A stretch of DNA of 64,000 bases. Source: Neospora caninum Liverpool. Taxonomy: Eukaryota; Apicomplexa; Conoidasida; Eucoccidiorida; Sarcocystidae. Both the position numbers and the translations under genes were made by a program. The first letter of the stretch is position 1, and each line of letters opens with the position of its first letter. The DNA lies in assembly GCF_000208865.1 (NCBI RefSeq), contig NC_018397.1:1922001-1986000 (forward strand), in the 5' to 3' direction. Below the pieces are notes generated by a model that saw only the letters and a list, made by a program, of their open reading frames with translations, did no database searches and was not told the DNA's origin. Of this stretch, positions 48,307 through 60,600 are shown in pieces.

Positions 48307-50688
48307 TCAGCCGAGAAGGCGATCGATCGCTGCGTTCAGGTTTCCATTTACTGCTTCCAAGGCTCTGGAGGCAAAACGCATAAACACGTGGAATCACACC
48401 ACTCTACAGAAGTTTTCGCGTAGAGCTATAAAAGGGAACGCCCGAGCAGGCAACGACACCCATACATTTGCGCCGTTCGTCTCCGTCCGTCTCGCGCCTC
48501 TCGTCACTCTCCACACAAAAATGCAATGTGCGCAGATAGGCGCGCGTGCGAAACAGAGTATCCAGGCATTTGGAGATGCATGGTTTTCGGGTGTGCATGG
48601 GTTTGTGTCTAAGTGCGAGAGCAGGCAGGGCCCTCGATCGCCGCGAAGGTTCCAGCGTCTCTCCCAACTTACTCGACGTTTTTCTGGGTCTCTACAAACC
48701 CCATCGCCTCGAGCTGTTGCAGCTGAAATCGGAATCTTTCCTCGGGGGCTTGTGCCGCCCCGCCCTGGACACCGCGTCCTTGATTCGAAGCAGCCTGTGG
48801 AGCGGCGGCGCCACTGGCTCCAGCGCTCTCCAGAGCGTCGAGGAACGCCTGGATCTCCGCTTTCTGCGCGGTCAACTTCTCCACCACGCTCGCCTCTGAC
48901 GAAGAGTCATTGAACAGGGTGAAGACAAACTCGTCGTCGGCACCGCCTGCCTCTCCTCGGGCTGTCGTGTCCGACGCCCCAGCCTCCGTTCCGACGGGCT
49001 GCTCGCCTGTCTGCAGCTCGAACCCGAGCAGCTCCAAAGCTTGTTGGCCGTTTGGGATCCGCAGAATTTTCGACTGGATGACTTCGTTGCTTCGGCGGAG
49101 GCGCAGGAACTTGGGGTCGCGCTCCGGCTTCAACAAGTTGCTCACCAGAGTCAGCAGAGTCAACAAGAACACCTTCTTGGTGCTCCGGACCAATTCGCCG
49201 CTGGTGCACACACTGCGCAGAACATTCGCCAACGGACTGGAAATGTCGGGCGCTGAGAAGGTCTCGGCAGCAGGGGAAGCGAGAGCCTGCGGAGACCCGC
49301 CCTGCGTCCACAGCGTTCGCTGGCCCATCCCAGCGGCAGTGCGCTGCACTTCTTGCTGCTGGCGTTGGAGCATCAGAAGAATCGTCCGCCCCGTCGGCGT
49401 CTGCGCCACTTCCTGGACCTGAAACCGAATGTAGTCCGGAATGGGTTTGTTGAGGAGATACTGCGTCAGCTCTGCGCACCAAAGCACAGACATCAGAGAA
49501 GGCGAAGAGCCGGTGAAGACGGCGACGTCCGCGAGGCTGCAGGCGACGACCGAGACCCACGAGGCGTCACGGGCCACACCTAGCGAGGTTGAAACTCGCG
49601 GCGACTTGTTCGGAGGCAGCCAAGACATGGCTCTCGCCAGAAAGGAGCGGTGCCGCGAAAAAGAAAGAGGAATCAACATTTCCACTCGTCACACTCAGGC
49701 CGCCTCGGAGGAGGGGCTCTTGAGATACAGACGACCAAGTTCTTTAGGACTGCTGCAGACAGCAGGCGGCTTCCTCTGCTCCCACAGCGTGTGGACCCAA
49801 ACCGAGTCAGCTCTTGCTTCTTCCTTGGCCGCAGGCGACGTACCTGTCGTAAAGTGATTACAGTTCCAGTTCAGAAGATCGTAGGTTGCCATCGTAAACC
49901 GAGGCGAAATCTGCTGGACGAATCTGTGCGCACATGCACACGTCCCACGATCAAGATGTCTTCTGGAGGAGTCTTTGAACGTCGAAGCCCGTACATGTGC
50001 AGCTATAGATATGTGTAGGAGGGTAGAGTGATAAACGGCCATAAGCATGGATAGTTACACCCATGCGTGTGCACGAACAAATACATACATATCTGGGGAT
50101 ATGTACATCGCGACGGAGGAGTACTGCTCTTCACATATACACGGCTATATCTGTTAGTAGGGAGGTGAAAATGCTGTGGACAAGCTTTACTCTCCCTAGT
50201 CGTGGAGCGAACGGGGCGACATCTTACGCGTCGAATGTCGCCTTATCGACGGTGGTAAACCCCATGGTGAGAACGCGCTCTGGCTGCATGTGGTAGTTTC
50301 GTTCAACTTCCTCGGGAGGAAGAGTGCACACGCCGCCTCCTGAAGACAGGACATTGTACCGAGTACGACGCAAACAGAAAACAGGCTTTGCTGAGGTTGT
50401 TGGACTCCAAATTGCGAAAAAAACAAAATAAAGCGAACTGAAGACACCAAACAAAGCGCCGTCCGTGTCTTCGTGTTTCGCCACCAGCATGCACACCTTT
50501 AGGAAGTGATGCGAGGGAGGAAAGTGACTCTCGGCACCTTTCACAAAATAGCTTCAAACGTGTACCTTTATAAGTGTGCTTTCCGTTGTTTCTGGCAGAA
50601 CTGGACTGGAAACCGTAGCCTCGGCAGACAGCGCCCTACATGTGCTGGTCAGTATCTAACTGTGAGTTTCATCTGCATGTACAGATGG

Positions 50689-50720
<32 letters not shown>

Positions 50721-50788
50721 GTATATATAGATGTATATGTATGCAAATGTCCCCAGCAGATCTAGACATGCATATGCGAAAGCAATTG

Positions 50789-50829
<41 letters not shown>

Positions 50830-51370
50830 TGTGTGCTTGTGCATGTGTGTGGGGGTACCCTGAACCTCGAAGCACTCACCGTAGAAATACTCGATTCCAT
50901 ATACGACGATGCCTGTGTGCCAGATGCCGTCGATCTGCCTCCCCAGAAGCATCGGCGACATCTGCCGGGCCCTAAAGAAACGAGAAAAGTGCCGAAGGCG
51001 CAGAAACAGCCTGGCCACCAAAATGGCACCCAAGTGCTTTTTTTCGTGTCTCGAATCTTGCAGCCAAAAAGAATTTGCATCTAAACGCGTGTGGAAAGAA
51101 ACGGACGCGAACCGCACACACCTCGGGTTGTCGCTACGAATTTGCGTACGTGTGTCTCTCCGGCTCTCTGCTACACATGGATATGCATAGATAGACAGAT
51201 AGAGATAGATAGATAGATATAGATAGATATAGATAGATAGATATAGATAGATATAAATAGATAGATAGATAGATAGAGATAGATAGATAGATAGATATAG
51301 ACAGATATAGATAGATAGATATAGATAGATATAGATAGATATAGATAGATATAGATAGATATAGATAGAT

Positions 51371-51417
<47 letters not shown>

Positions 51418-51512
51418 TAGATATAGATATAGATATAGATAGATGGATAGATAGATGGATAGATAGATAGATGGATAGATAGATAGATATAGATAGATAG
51501 GTAGATAAAGAT

Positions 51513-51559
<47 letters not shown>

Positions 51560-51605
51560 TAGATAGATAGATAGATAGATAGAAAGATAGATAGATAGAT
51601 AGATC

Positions 51606-51653
<48 letters not shown>

Positions 51654-52027
51654 TAGTTAGCAGTGCAGACGCAAACATATGTATGTGTCGCACTCTGGGG
51701 AGCTGTAGGAAGTTCATCTTCGTAGATACATGCATGCAGGAATTCTGGGAGAGAGTGGAAGTAGGGCACAGTCCCGTGGAATAGGCGTGTGTCTCTCTCT
51801 ACAGATCTGACTGAATGCATGCATGTCGGCTTAAAGCCTAAACCCATCTTGGAGCCGCATCTCTGCAAGAAATGTACAGGAGCCGCGTCTCGTGTGTCGA
51901 AAAAAACAGCGACTGACATTCCTTTGGAGAGGTCGTAGACGCGGAGCTGGACAGCCCATCTGCGGTCTTTGTCTTGCTGGGAGAGAGGCGGGATGACTTC
52001 GTTTTGAAAGTCCTGAGACGCGGCCAT
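48307..52027 (-). CDS. DeSI-type PPPDE isopeptidase fused to PUB and UBA domains
   Basis: Six exons on the minus strand: 52027-51918, 50971-50880, 50339-50228, 49923-49844, 49471-48673 and 48364-48307. Every join is phase-consistent and the product is 416 residues. Residues about 25-150 form a PPPDE domain (YDLSKGMARQMSPMLLG, IDGIWHTGIVVYGIEYFYGG, ISPRFTMATYDLLNWNCNHF). The catalytic pair is His55 and Cys126, close to the 70-residue spacing of human DESI1. Residues about 229-330 form a PUB domain (DPKFLRLRRSNEVIQSKIL, ALELLGFEL), which in known proteins binds the p97/VCP C-terminus. A C-terminal UBA (FQLQQLEAMGFVETQKNVE, then ALEAVNGNLNAAIDRLLG) binds ubiquitin. The protein is likely a cytosolic or nuclear SUMO or ubiquitin isopeptidase tied to the p97 pathway. 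Intron 1 uses a non-standard GTCAGT donor. Start: the ATG at 52027; the open frame extends 27 codons further upstream. Confidence 0.88.
50689..50742. repeat. (TA)n microsatellite, interrupted
   Basis: An AT run with GTATAT interruptions, in intron 2 of the PPPDE gene. Confidence 0.85.
50792..50827. repeat. (TA)n microsatellite
   Basis: A TA run of about 36 bases in intron 2 of the PPPDE gene, some 50 bases downstream in sense of the donor at 50879. Confidence 0.9.
51187..51657. repeat. Long GATA/TAGA tetranucleotide microsatellite
   Basis: About 470 bases of GATA repeats with GATATA and GACA/GGAT variants fill much of intron 1 (50972-51917) of the PPPDE gene. In sense orientation the array lacks stops in one frame and translates as repeated Ser-Ile-Tyr-Leu, producing a long spurious reading frame. 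Confidence 0.95.
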
Positions 52028-55000
52028 CCTGAATTCGAGGAGGAACGAGGACGTGCGAGGAGCCTTCACGCCCGCAAAAAAATGGGCAAATGCGACTGGC
52101 GAGGACAAAGACGGAAGAAGGAAAAAGGAGTCTCGTGGTCTTCACTATTTTGGTCGGGCAAATCAGCGAAACGGCGCTGCCTCACGCGTGATACGAGAAG
52201 ACAGTGGCACGAAGAACGATTTTCTCAAGACAGAAAGAGACACGCACGCCACGCAGGAGTTCCTGCTGGGGGGTGCCTGCCAGAAAACGAAAAGAAAAAC
52301 CCCTGGTTCTCTCGGGGAGATAAGAGGAAAGAGGGAAGAAACGTTGAGCGCACGGAAAAAGAAGCAACTAACCACAAGAATCCGAGTCGAGAGGAGGTCC
52401 CTTCCGAGCCAGACAAGCCGCGGCGGGCTCGAGAAAGGCCTTGGCGATCTCGGCGGACAAGCAGGGAGACAGAAGGGAAAAGGGAGATTGCCTAAAGAAT
52501 GAATACTCACAAAAAGGGAGAGAGTGAGCATGCACAGAATGGAAAAGATGTTTCTCAGCAAGAGGCCGTGGAAAGAAGTGGAAAAGACGAGGGCAAAACC
52601 CAGAGACCCACGACTAGGGTCAGCAGTCGAGGCGTGGCGAGGGATAGCCACGTTCCAAAAAAATGGCGAGAGACGGAAAAAGTTTCCCCGTATAAATAAA
52701 GCGAAGGGAAAAGGAAGAAAGAGCGAGGCGGAAAAACGAGACAGAGAAAGATTCCTTCTTTTACCGAAAAGGGAAGCGCATGGGAGAGAGCAGGATGTCC
52801 CTCGTGGCCTTGTGTCTGGTTAGCACCAGAAAAGACTGAAGCCGTCCCCACGATCTATGTCTCCCCCTCCACTTTCGACATTTGTGGTCCACGGAACAAA
52901 GTGAAAGAGAGGAGAAGAACGAAATTCGGAACTTCGATCTTCTGTTGGCTGAACCTTTTGTTGCCTTTTGCTTTTGCGCGGAACCAGACCCTCGTCCCCT
53001 TCCTTGGCAAGCGAACCAGCCGGATCTTCCCAGGTGGGAAGAAACTCCAGGCAGGTGCCGCGGAAGCTGGGTTCCCAGTCAACTGAAGACATGCATTTAC
53101 GTTTTGAGATGAGGTTGGGCATGTAACGCTTTACACATGGACAGGTTTTTGCTCACTCCATCCTTTTACTTAGCTGGCCTGTCTGCTTACGATGTATTCA
53201 CTTGTGTATATACCAAGGGTAGCATTCACGGAGGACGAGAAAGCAACGTTGACTAGCAACCAGGTAAAAGCACATTGAGCAGCAGTCGGTTCAAAGCATA
53301 TGGAGATGCTAAGGCTTGGAGTAGTGAAGAATTCGTACGCCTGTTTACCGTATGAGGAGAAAAGAGCTTAAATGGTTCAGTCTTCCTGTTCGTGCCTTCG
53401 GCCTCGCCGAGAACAGAAATGGCGTAGCGCAGTGGAGACTTCTTCAGTATCCTAGGCACGATAATCTCTGAACAAAAAAATCATAGCTGAACCATGTATT
53501 GTGACGCGAGGCAAGGGAAGGCGAGGGCTCGGCTCTCTGTTCGGAGCAAGGCCAACCCATCGTCTAAGCGTGTTCGCGTTTGGAAAGGCGACACGTGCAT
53601 TGATCGAGTTCGAGTTATCAATGGCGCACAGCATAAAGACTCCACAAGCGGGGGATCGCAGGCAGGCAGTCGTTGAGTGACAGTAGGTGAGATTCGCGAA
53701 ATGGAAGTACTGCACATGCGAATGCAGGAACTGCTAGACTATCTGTGATACCGAGCCTGGCTCGCGTGGCAAAGGGCCCGGCTCTTCTTTTCTAAAGGGG
53801 GGACTGCGAGTCTGCGACACGGGAACGTGTGAGTTTCACCGTATGGCATCTGTGTGAACCTGATGGTGGCACGCCACTGCGCTTTACAGTGCAGCGAGGC
53901 TGTTTTGACAAGGCCAAGAGAGGCTACTGAGCCTGTTGTACCGCACAAGAAAGAATGAAGGCGGGCATAGAGGAAGCCCGAACGATCTGGGCAGGACAGT
54001 TTGCGCGGCACAATTCGGTGGTCACTGCCACTAACGGCGTCCCGCGGCAACCACCGAAACGTCATATGTGTGACAACTCTCGCGAACACCCCGCCCTTGA
54101 GGAGAGTCAGGATCAAGCAGCGTTCGTGCTTGTTCTTTCTGTACCTCTTGTTCCAGAACGGTTCAAACGTTACCTGTGGACGGGCTTGGAACTTCATGCT
54201 TGCAGTGTAAAATCTCTGGCCTAGCTTTTTTCTGTGGTAAATGCTCCATGGAAGGGGAGTTCCGCTAGCCAATGGCGAAGAAAACCTCAAGTCCTTTGTG
54301 CACAGGAATACTCCACTGGAAGGTAGGCTCCTGTGCGCTGTCGCCGGATAAATCTGGTCCATCTGGGTTGTGTGGAACACCTGACCATGAGTTGCAGGCG
54401 GCAAAAACCTCGTGCGGCCAGGTGCAAGGTGAAAAAAGACGGTCAACATCAGTTCCAATATCAGTTGAGTAGAACTGTGCCGGTTCAGCAAGTGTCTTTA
54501 GACGTTCGATCACACTTCTGGTAAGGTTTTTGGGCTGAAGCTGTGTTCATACGCGTGCCACAGCGGGGCATCCCCGGAGAACCTCCTTCCATGCCACACA
54601 CGGATAGTGCAGTGAGAATTCTGGGCAGCATTGCGGCAGCGCAGGCGGAAGTGAAGGCGACCTGACACGGTTCCTTTCCGAGAGCTCTCGCTTTAGACAG
54701 TTTCGGAATCCTGTCAGGTGGCTTTCGCATAAAGTGTGGAGGCAGGAATCGCGGCCGTGGGGCGTGATCCGCTGGATGCTGGGCAAGAGCCGTCTTGCCA
54801 CCTTCTGCCATCGAATACAGCGGAATATTGGGACCGACTGAATCCGCCAGCAGTTGGTTTTTTATCGTGGCCTGACAAGACAGGGCGCCCCTGCGTGTGC
54901 AACAGGGCTGGCACGGGACGTCACATTCAACTGCCGGTGTGTTTTCGGCGCCGAAAGTGAGATCCTGGAAACTTGAGCAGTGTAGACGGTTCAGTAATCG

Positions 55001-57639
55001 TTTGGGGAGGATCCACTCTCCACAAGGTATCTTCTGAGTCTCCCTTTTCTGTTTCCCTCCTCAGCAGAGAGTAGCCACCTGGGGTATACACCAGCTTAGG
55101 ACGCACCACTGGAGCCGGGTTTTGCCGAGTCCTGGAAAAAACCCTTTCGGGGTGTACACACCGTCACGCGAAGTGACTTGCACACACCTACCCATCTGCC
55201 TCCCACTACTCTCGCTTTTCTTCCTGTCCAGCTCTTGAACGGCGATATTCGAACTGCCTTCGGTGTGCAGCACACAACTACCTCTACCGTCTACACGGAT
55301 CATCTGCGCAGTGCGTACGACACGTGAGGTCGTCCCGGCGCCCCTGGCGTGCTTATTTTTGCCCAAGTGCGGTTCCAGAAGCCGATCTACTTGTCGCTTG
55401 ATGCTGCCTCTCCCGTCAACGTGAAACTGAATTGTCGCAACAAGCGTCCGCCTCTGGGATTCTCTCATGGTGTGCATAACTGTCTATCTGTCTAAAGGTG
55501 TGCCGGCTCCCGTCTTCCGGCACTCTCCCCGCGTCATCCGTGCTCATCCGTGCAGGAGTTCCTGCGCGTTCACGTTACGGGCGGCTCGTCGGCGGGTGCA
55601 CGGCGTTTGGTGGCCTCGAGTTGCTGAGGTCTAGGCTAACAAAGACGGCCGTCTTGCAGTTTTCCCTCCAGTTTCGAAACGGGTACTCTCCGAACTTTGC
55701 GCGCACAAACATCGGCGTGTGCGCCCGGCAACGGCTGTGGGCCTGACTCGCTCAGCCGCTGCGCGGACGCGCCGCGCGCTCGTGCTTATCCGCCTGCTCC
55801 TCACCGTCGCAAGAGTCCTATCGGAGAGCGTTTGTGTCTAGAAGGGGTGCCAGCAGCTTTGTTTCTGCTGGGACATGGCGTGTTTTCTGCTGCAACGTGT
55901 GTGTGACTCCACTGTCAGAACCGTAATAGAAAAAGCCTCGTGTACGCCTTCCTGGACCTCACTCCCTCCAACCTGGTCTTTACAAAGGTTTAGTCCGATC
56001 GCGGTTCGATTCGAGCTCCTCTCACTTTGTAACCTAGCCTTCGCCGCCGCCCCAGGTCAGCTCGGCTGCTGCTACGTGTCGCCGGCACCATCCTCTAACC
56101 CCCCCCCCTCCATCGTCTTTCCCTCCCCCCCCTCCTGGACCGGGGACGCAATGCACGCGACCGCCGATCATCGGCGAGAGACTGTCTCTTTGCTCCTTCC
56201 TGCTCGGAAGGACCGAAAGCAGCGCTACCGGTTTGTGTCCTCTTCCGCGTGAACGGTGGGGGGGAGAGGTGGCCGAAGAAAGCTGGCAGCCCGACGCATC
56301 CGCTGCCCAACAGGGGCAATGTTTTGGCAGGTATAAATCTGCGCAGATTTTCGAGCAACGGGTCGCTATTTCCATTGCAGCTTTCTGCTGCTTCAGCGAA
56401 AGCTGTGTCGTTTTGCGAAAATAGGTTCCTCGCTGCTAAAGTGTTTCTTCTGAAAAGCCGCGTGGAACGCATTCATCAACTTCTGTATACTCGCGGATAT
56501 ATGTTCCCCCCTCTCTCTCTCGCTACGGTGTCCTTTTAGGCCGTGCTTCTCACCGCGGGGTTGTGTTGAACACGCCTTCCCTCTGTGTTGCGGCGATTAG
56601 TACGGCGCGCGTTTTCTCCGCCTTTTTGCTGTCCGAGTTCGCAATTCCAAAACGTTTTCCTTCTTGGCGTCAGAAATCTGGACCCGTTACGAGTCGCGTT
56701 TGGCACACGGGTAGAAAACCCGAACACTTTCGTGTTTGGGCTCTCCTGGCTTTTACGGAAGCCGGCAACGGGCACCGGCGCCAGCTTCACAACTCAGGTG
56801 CCGGCTGCAAACGCGTGGGGTAGACAGAAGATGGCGCGTGGCGGAGCCTGGCAAGAGCGTTCGTGAACGCTATCGGGCTTGAGGAAACGAGGCTCCGAAT
56901 GTTCTCGGCAACCAAGCTTTCTGGTCCCAGCAACTTAGACACCCGCTGCATCCGTCGTTTCACTACCGCGTGTGCTGCTCGCACGAGTGTACCCAACCAC
57001 CCCGCGTTCTCCCTCCTTTCTAGGCCGCGTTGCAGCTTTGGGACGGCAAAATACGCCATGTGCACCAGAAGGCAACACCAGCCTGTGGCGGGTTCCGGTT
57101 TGTCTTTTGCAGATCTTTGGCTGTTTTAGCCCCTCGACTGAAACAGCTATTTCCTTCCTCCGCATCCCACTGCGAGAGTCGGGTTTCGAGAGACTTCTCT
57201 CGAATCAGCCAAGCGGTCTCCCAGCGGTTTCCGGTCATTCACACCGAGGTGCGGAGTTGGATAGCAGAGAGAGGCTCTCTCGGTAAGATAAAACGCGAGT
57301 CGCTCCAAAGAAGGGAACAGGGCGCTGAGCGTGCAGAGTCTCTCTTCTCAGAGCGCCCGCTATAGCCTTTTGGCTCTTCACAAGCCGGAGACGCTTGCGA
57401 GAAATTTTCCGTACCGCTCGATTTCCAGATAGGGTCCACCTGCAGTTCTACCAGGGAAAAGCGATAGCGCTGCTTCCTATCGGCTTCGCCGCTTTGTGGG
57501 TTTCTGCAAAGATACCTCAGTCCACGGCTCGACACTCGGAGATGCTTGTTTCGCCGCACGCTCAGGGCGCGACCGACTCTGCCTTGGAAGTGTCCCCCTC
57601 CCCGAAGGAATCTGTTCGAAATTCGAGCGCCCCGTGAAG
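52028..57639. other. Divergent intergenic region with weak orphan frames
   Basis: It separates the minus-strand PPPDE gene from the plus-strand gene at 57640 and should hold both promoters. Minus-strand frames at 53739-54491, 54265-54513 and 54927-55477 are longer than most in the non-coding parts of the window but show no recognised domain. The rest shows no gene. A pyrimidine/C-rich stretch lies at 56090-56145. Confidence 0.5.
54927..55477 (-). CDS. Candidate unrecognised gene fragment, low support
   Basis: Minus strand: an ATG at 55477 opens a frame (MHTMRESQRRTLVATIQF) containing two similar motifs, FHVDGRGS and IRVDGRGSC, about 50 residues apart. A donor GTGTGT near 55186, or GTAGGT at 55191, precedes a second frame after the acceptor at 55132. 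That frame reads PVVRPKLVYTPGGYSLL and continues to 54927. Further minus-strand frames follow down to 53739. No family is recognised, codon usage is not strongly coding-like, and the exon phases leave more than one solution. It may be a lineage-specific gene, a degenerate element or chance. Confidence 0.2.
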
Positions 57640-60600
57640 ATGCAGCCGGGCACTCCAGGGCCAGCAAGCAACCCAGAAGGCAGTGACTCTTCTTCCGCAG
57701 ATCCGTCGCTCCTGTCTTCCTTCATGGGTGGCTATCCGCAAACTCCCGACCAGAACACTCGGGCCGCAGACATGGAGGGCGCTTCACAAGTTGAACCCTC
57801 TCGGACGGTCGGAGATGCAACTTCGCCCAAAGAGCCCGCTGCGAAGAACTGCAGTTCCGCGCCGGCGGAAACGAACCCCGAGTTCAAACTCGAGGTGCGG
57901 GCGTACTGCCTCGAGGGAAAGGACGGACCGAGGCCGAAGACTCCCGAGGCGAAGAACGACCTGACGATCGATGCCTGCTCGACAGCGCATTCCTCATCTG
58001 GGCTCAAAGCTTCGATCTCGTCGGACTCGTGTTTGACGGGAAGAACTGAGGCTTGTACTCCCGAGCCTTCGGAACAGAATTTGAAGCGCGAGACGAGGGA
58101 CGCGGGCTCCTCTCCGGCCGAAAACGCCGAGCAGCCTCCCCTGGGTTCCCACACAGACTGCACATCTCAGGACAGAGCTCTCCCGTGCGCCCCAGAAAGC
58201 GAAATCGTGGACTCCTCCGCGACGGTCACATCTGACGCGGGACCCGCGAAGCTGTGCGCGGGCTCGCCGACTCCGTCCCGGCCAGAGACCACTGGAACCG
58301 CCGAGATGTCTTCCTCGGATAACTTGGGAAACAGTCTTTCGTCCCCCGACTCTGCGGCTTGCCAGCTCGACGGGGAAGGGACAAAGAGTGCGTACCAGCA
58401 GAACCTTGTCGACGTTTTCATGCAGTTCATGAAACAGTACCAGGAACCCGCGCCTGGCGAGGACGTGCAGCACGAGGGTGGGAGCCTCCAGGGCGTCTCT
58501 GCCGCCGATGTCTCTGCGGCGCGCCTCTGGCTCTCTGCGGTTCAGCGCGAAGCAGATGGGGGCGCAGGATGGCACGGAAGCCCCGAGGCCTTGAGTCTCT
58601 TGTCCGCAGCTGCGGAGGGTCTGGGCGCGTCGGCGAAAGGGAAGGAGTCTGAGGCACAAGCCTCGCTCAGTCGACGGGAACCTTCCCGAAGCCGGGGACT
58701 TGGCGCCGCTCGATCGCTCCAGTGTAGGGACAGTGAGGAGTCCTGGAGCCTCTCGCCTCGACGCGTGATGGGCGCCGCGAGTGAACTTTCCTCGGGGGTC
58801 GTCGCGGGGAGAGTCTCGGACCGAGGCACCGGTGGAGACGTCCGAGACTTCCGCAGGGGGGACGGAGGAAGAGATGGTCATTCTGGTTCAGAAAGGCAGG
58901 GGGATGAAGAGTGTGCCGGAGCGTGGACAGGAAAGGGAGTCGAGGCAGCGAGAGAGTGGGAGACCGGCGTGGATGCACGCGGCAGAGAGACGTCCGACCT
59001 GGACGTCCGTGCACTTATCGACTACTTGCTCCGCCCAGGTGCCTTGGGCATGGACCATCGAGAGAGTTTCTCCCGCAGGCACGAGCTCGATTTGGCGGGT
59101 GCAAGGAATGGGCCCCAGTCCTCCCGGTCCCTTCGAGGCGGGGCCTTCGAAGGCATGAACTACGAGAAGGAGTCGACACAGGACGCCCTGTTGTCTGCTT
59201 TGATATCGCGTTTCCCGAACCTGCAGCACCAGCGTTTGACGAAGGACGAGGCGCGAGAGGACGAGGACAGCGCGCAGAGCCCTGCAGCGTACAGAGATCA
59301 CGTGTCGCTGCCCAAAAGAGTCCACATGCGCGGCAACTTCCCCCCTGACCGCAACATGAGGAATTCTCGAGACCCAGAGGAAACTGAAAGTCCCTACCAA
59401 CGCAGGCGGTCCTCCATGCAGCAGACATCCGGAAAGGGGCGGTGCGGGGGAATCGAGGGGAACAGTTCGGGTCGTGGAGCCAAGTCCATGTGGCTAGGTG
59501 CGGAGTCTGATGACCGAGGAGACGATCGCAGCAGTGGCGACGATAGGCAGGCAAACAAAAAGCGGGGACGAGGCCCCGTTGCCGACGAAGACGTGGAAGA
59601 CTCTGCACTAGGCGATGAGGGAGACGACGTGGTCAAGAGGATCCGTTCCCTCGGCCGCGGAAAAAAACCGGGAGCGAGCCCTCCCGGGCGAGCGGACACA
59701 AGATCCCCGAGAGCCGAAGTGAGCAAGGCCGGGAGAAATCGGGCGAGAGGCGCCGCAGGCCGTGGCGCGGGCGCGGCAGGCCGGAGGAATAACGACGACG
59801 AGGGGAGCGAGTTTTTGGGCTCCGAAGTGCCGGGCGATGAGGCTTCCTGTAGTGGGCTGCTTTTGGGGAAGCGCGAGGATGGGCACAGGCTTCCCCAGCC
59901 CGACGCGTCTGCCGCATCCAGCTCTCGGGACATGGAACCCGGCAGCGCGAAACGCGAACGCGGCCCCAGCAGAGGCGCCGGCAACAAGATCGGACAGGCG
60001 GGAAGCCACGACCGGGTGGACCGCGAAGAGCCGTCGGGCGCGGGGGCTGAGGACCTCGAGTTCCTCGACCCTGAGGGCGAAGACGAAGGCGCAGCCAACA
60101 CGTTGATAACCGGAGAAGACGAATCGCTCAGCGAGCAGCAAGTCGCGCTTCTGAAGCACATCTACGAGGTTCTGAGCAAAGCAGAGGAGTACTTCAGCTT
60201 CAAGTCTGCTCTCTACCAGCTGCACATCAAGAGGCACCTGAAAAGCTGCGTCTGCTCGCCGTCGGGCAACAATGCCCAGAACAGCACGAAGGCCATCCGG
60301 CTCTTCCCGTTCATGCCAGCGGTCCCCATCAACGGAGTGGAGCAGCGCGCGCTTCTCGGAGTCCGCAAGCGCCTGGAGGCGGGCGGCAGCTCGGTGCTCG
60401 TCCCAGGCGGCCCGGGTCAACAAATTCTGGAGGAAATGGACGAACTTCTCACTTCTCTCATCAACAAGGTACCGTGGGAACTCTGCGGGGCACCGCAGAA
60501 CTCGAGGAGGGGGGACGGACTCCATCTGCAGGAGAACCCTGTGCGTCCCGTAGAGGGAAGGAACAGGGTAGTTTGCACGAGTCACTATCGCAGCTCCACC

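Noticed and set aside
51134..52108. Long minus-strand frame with a Ser-Ile-Tyr-Leu repeat
   Set aside because: It is exon 1 of the PPPDE gene running on into the GATA microsatellite of intron 1. The exon 1-exon 2 join at 51918/50971 restores the DeSI motif YDLSKGMARQ.
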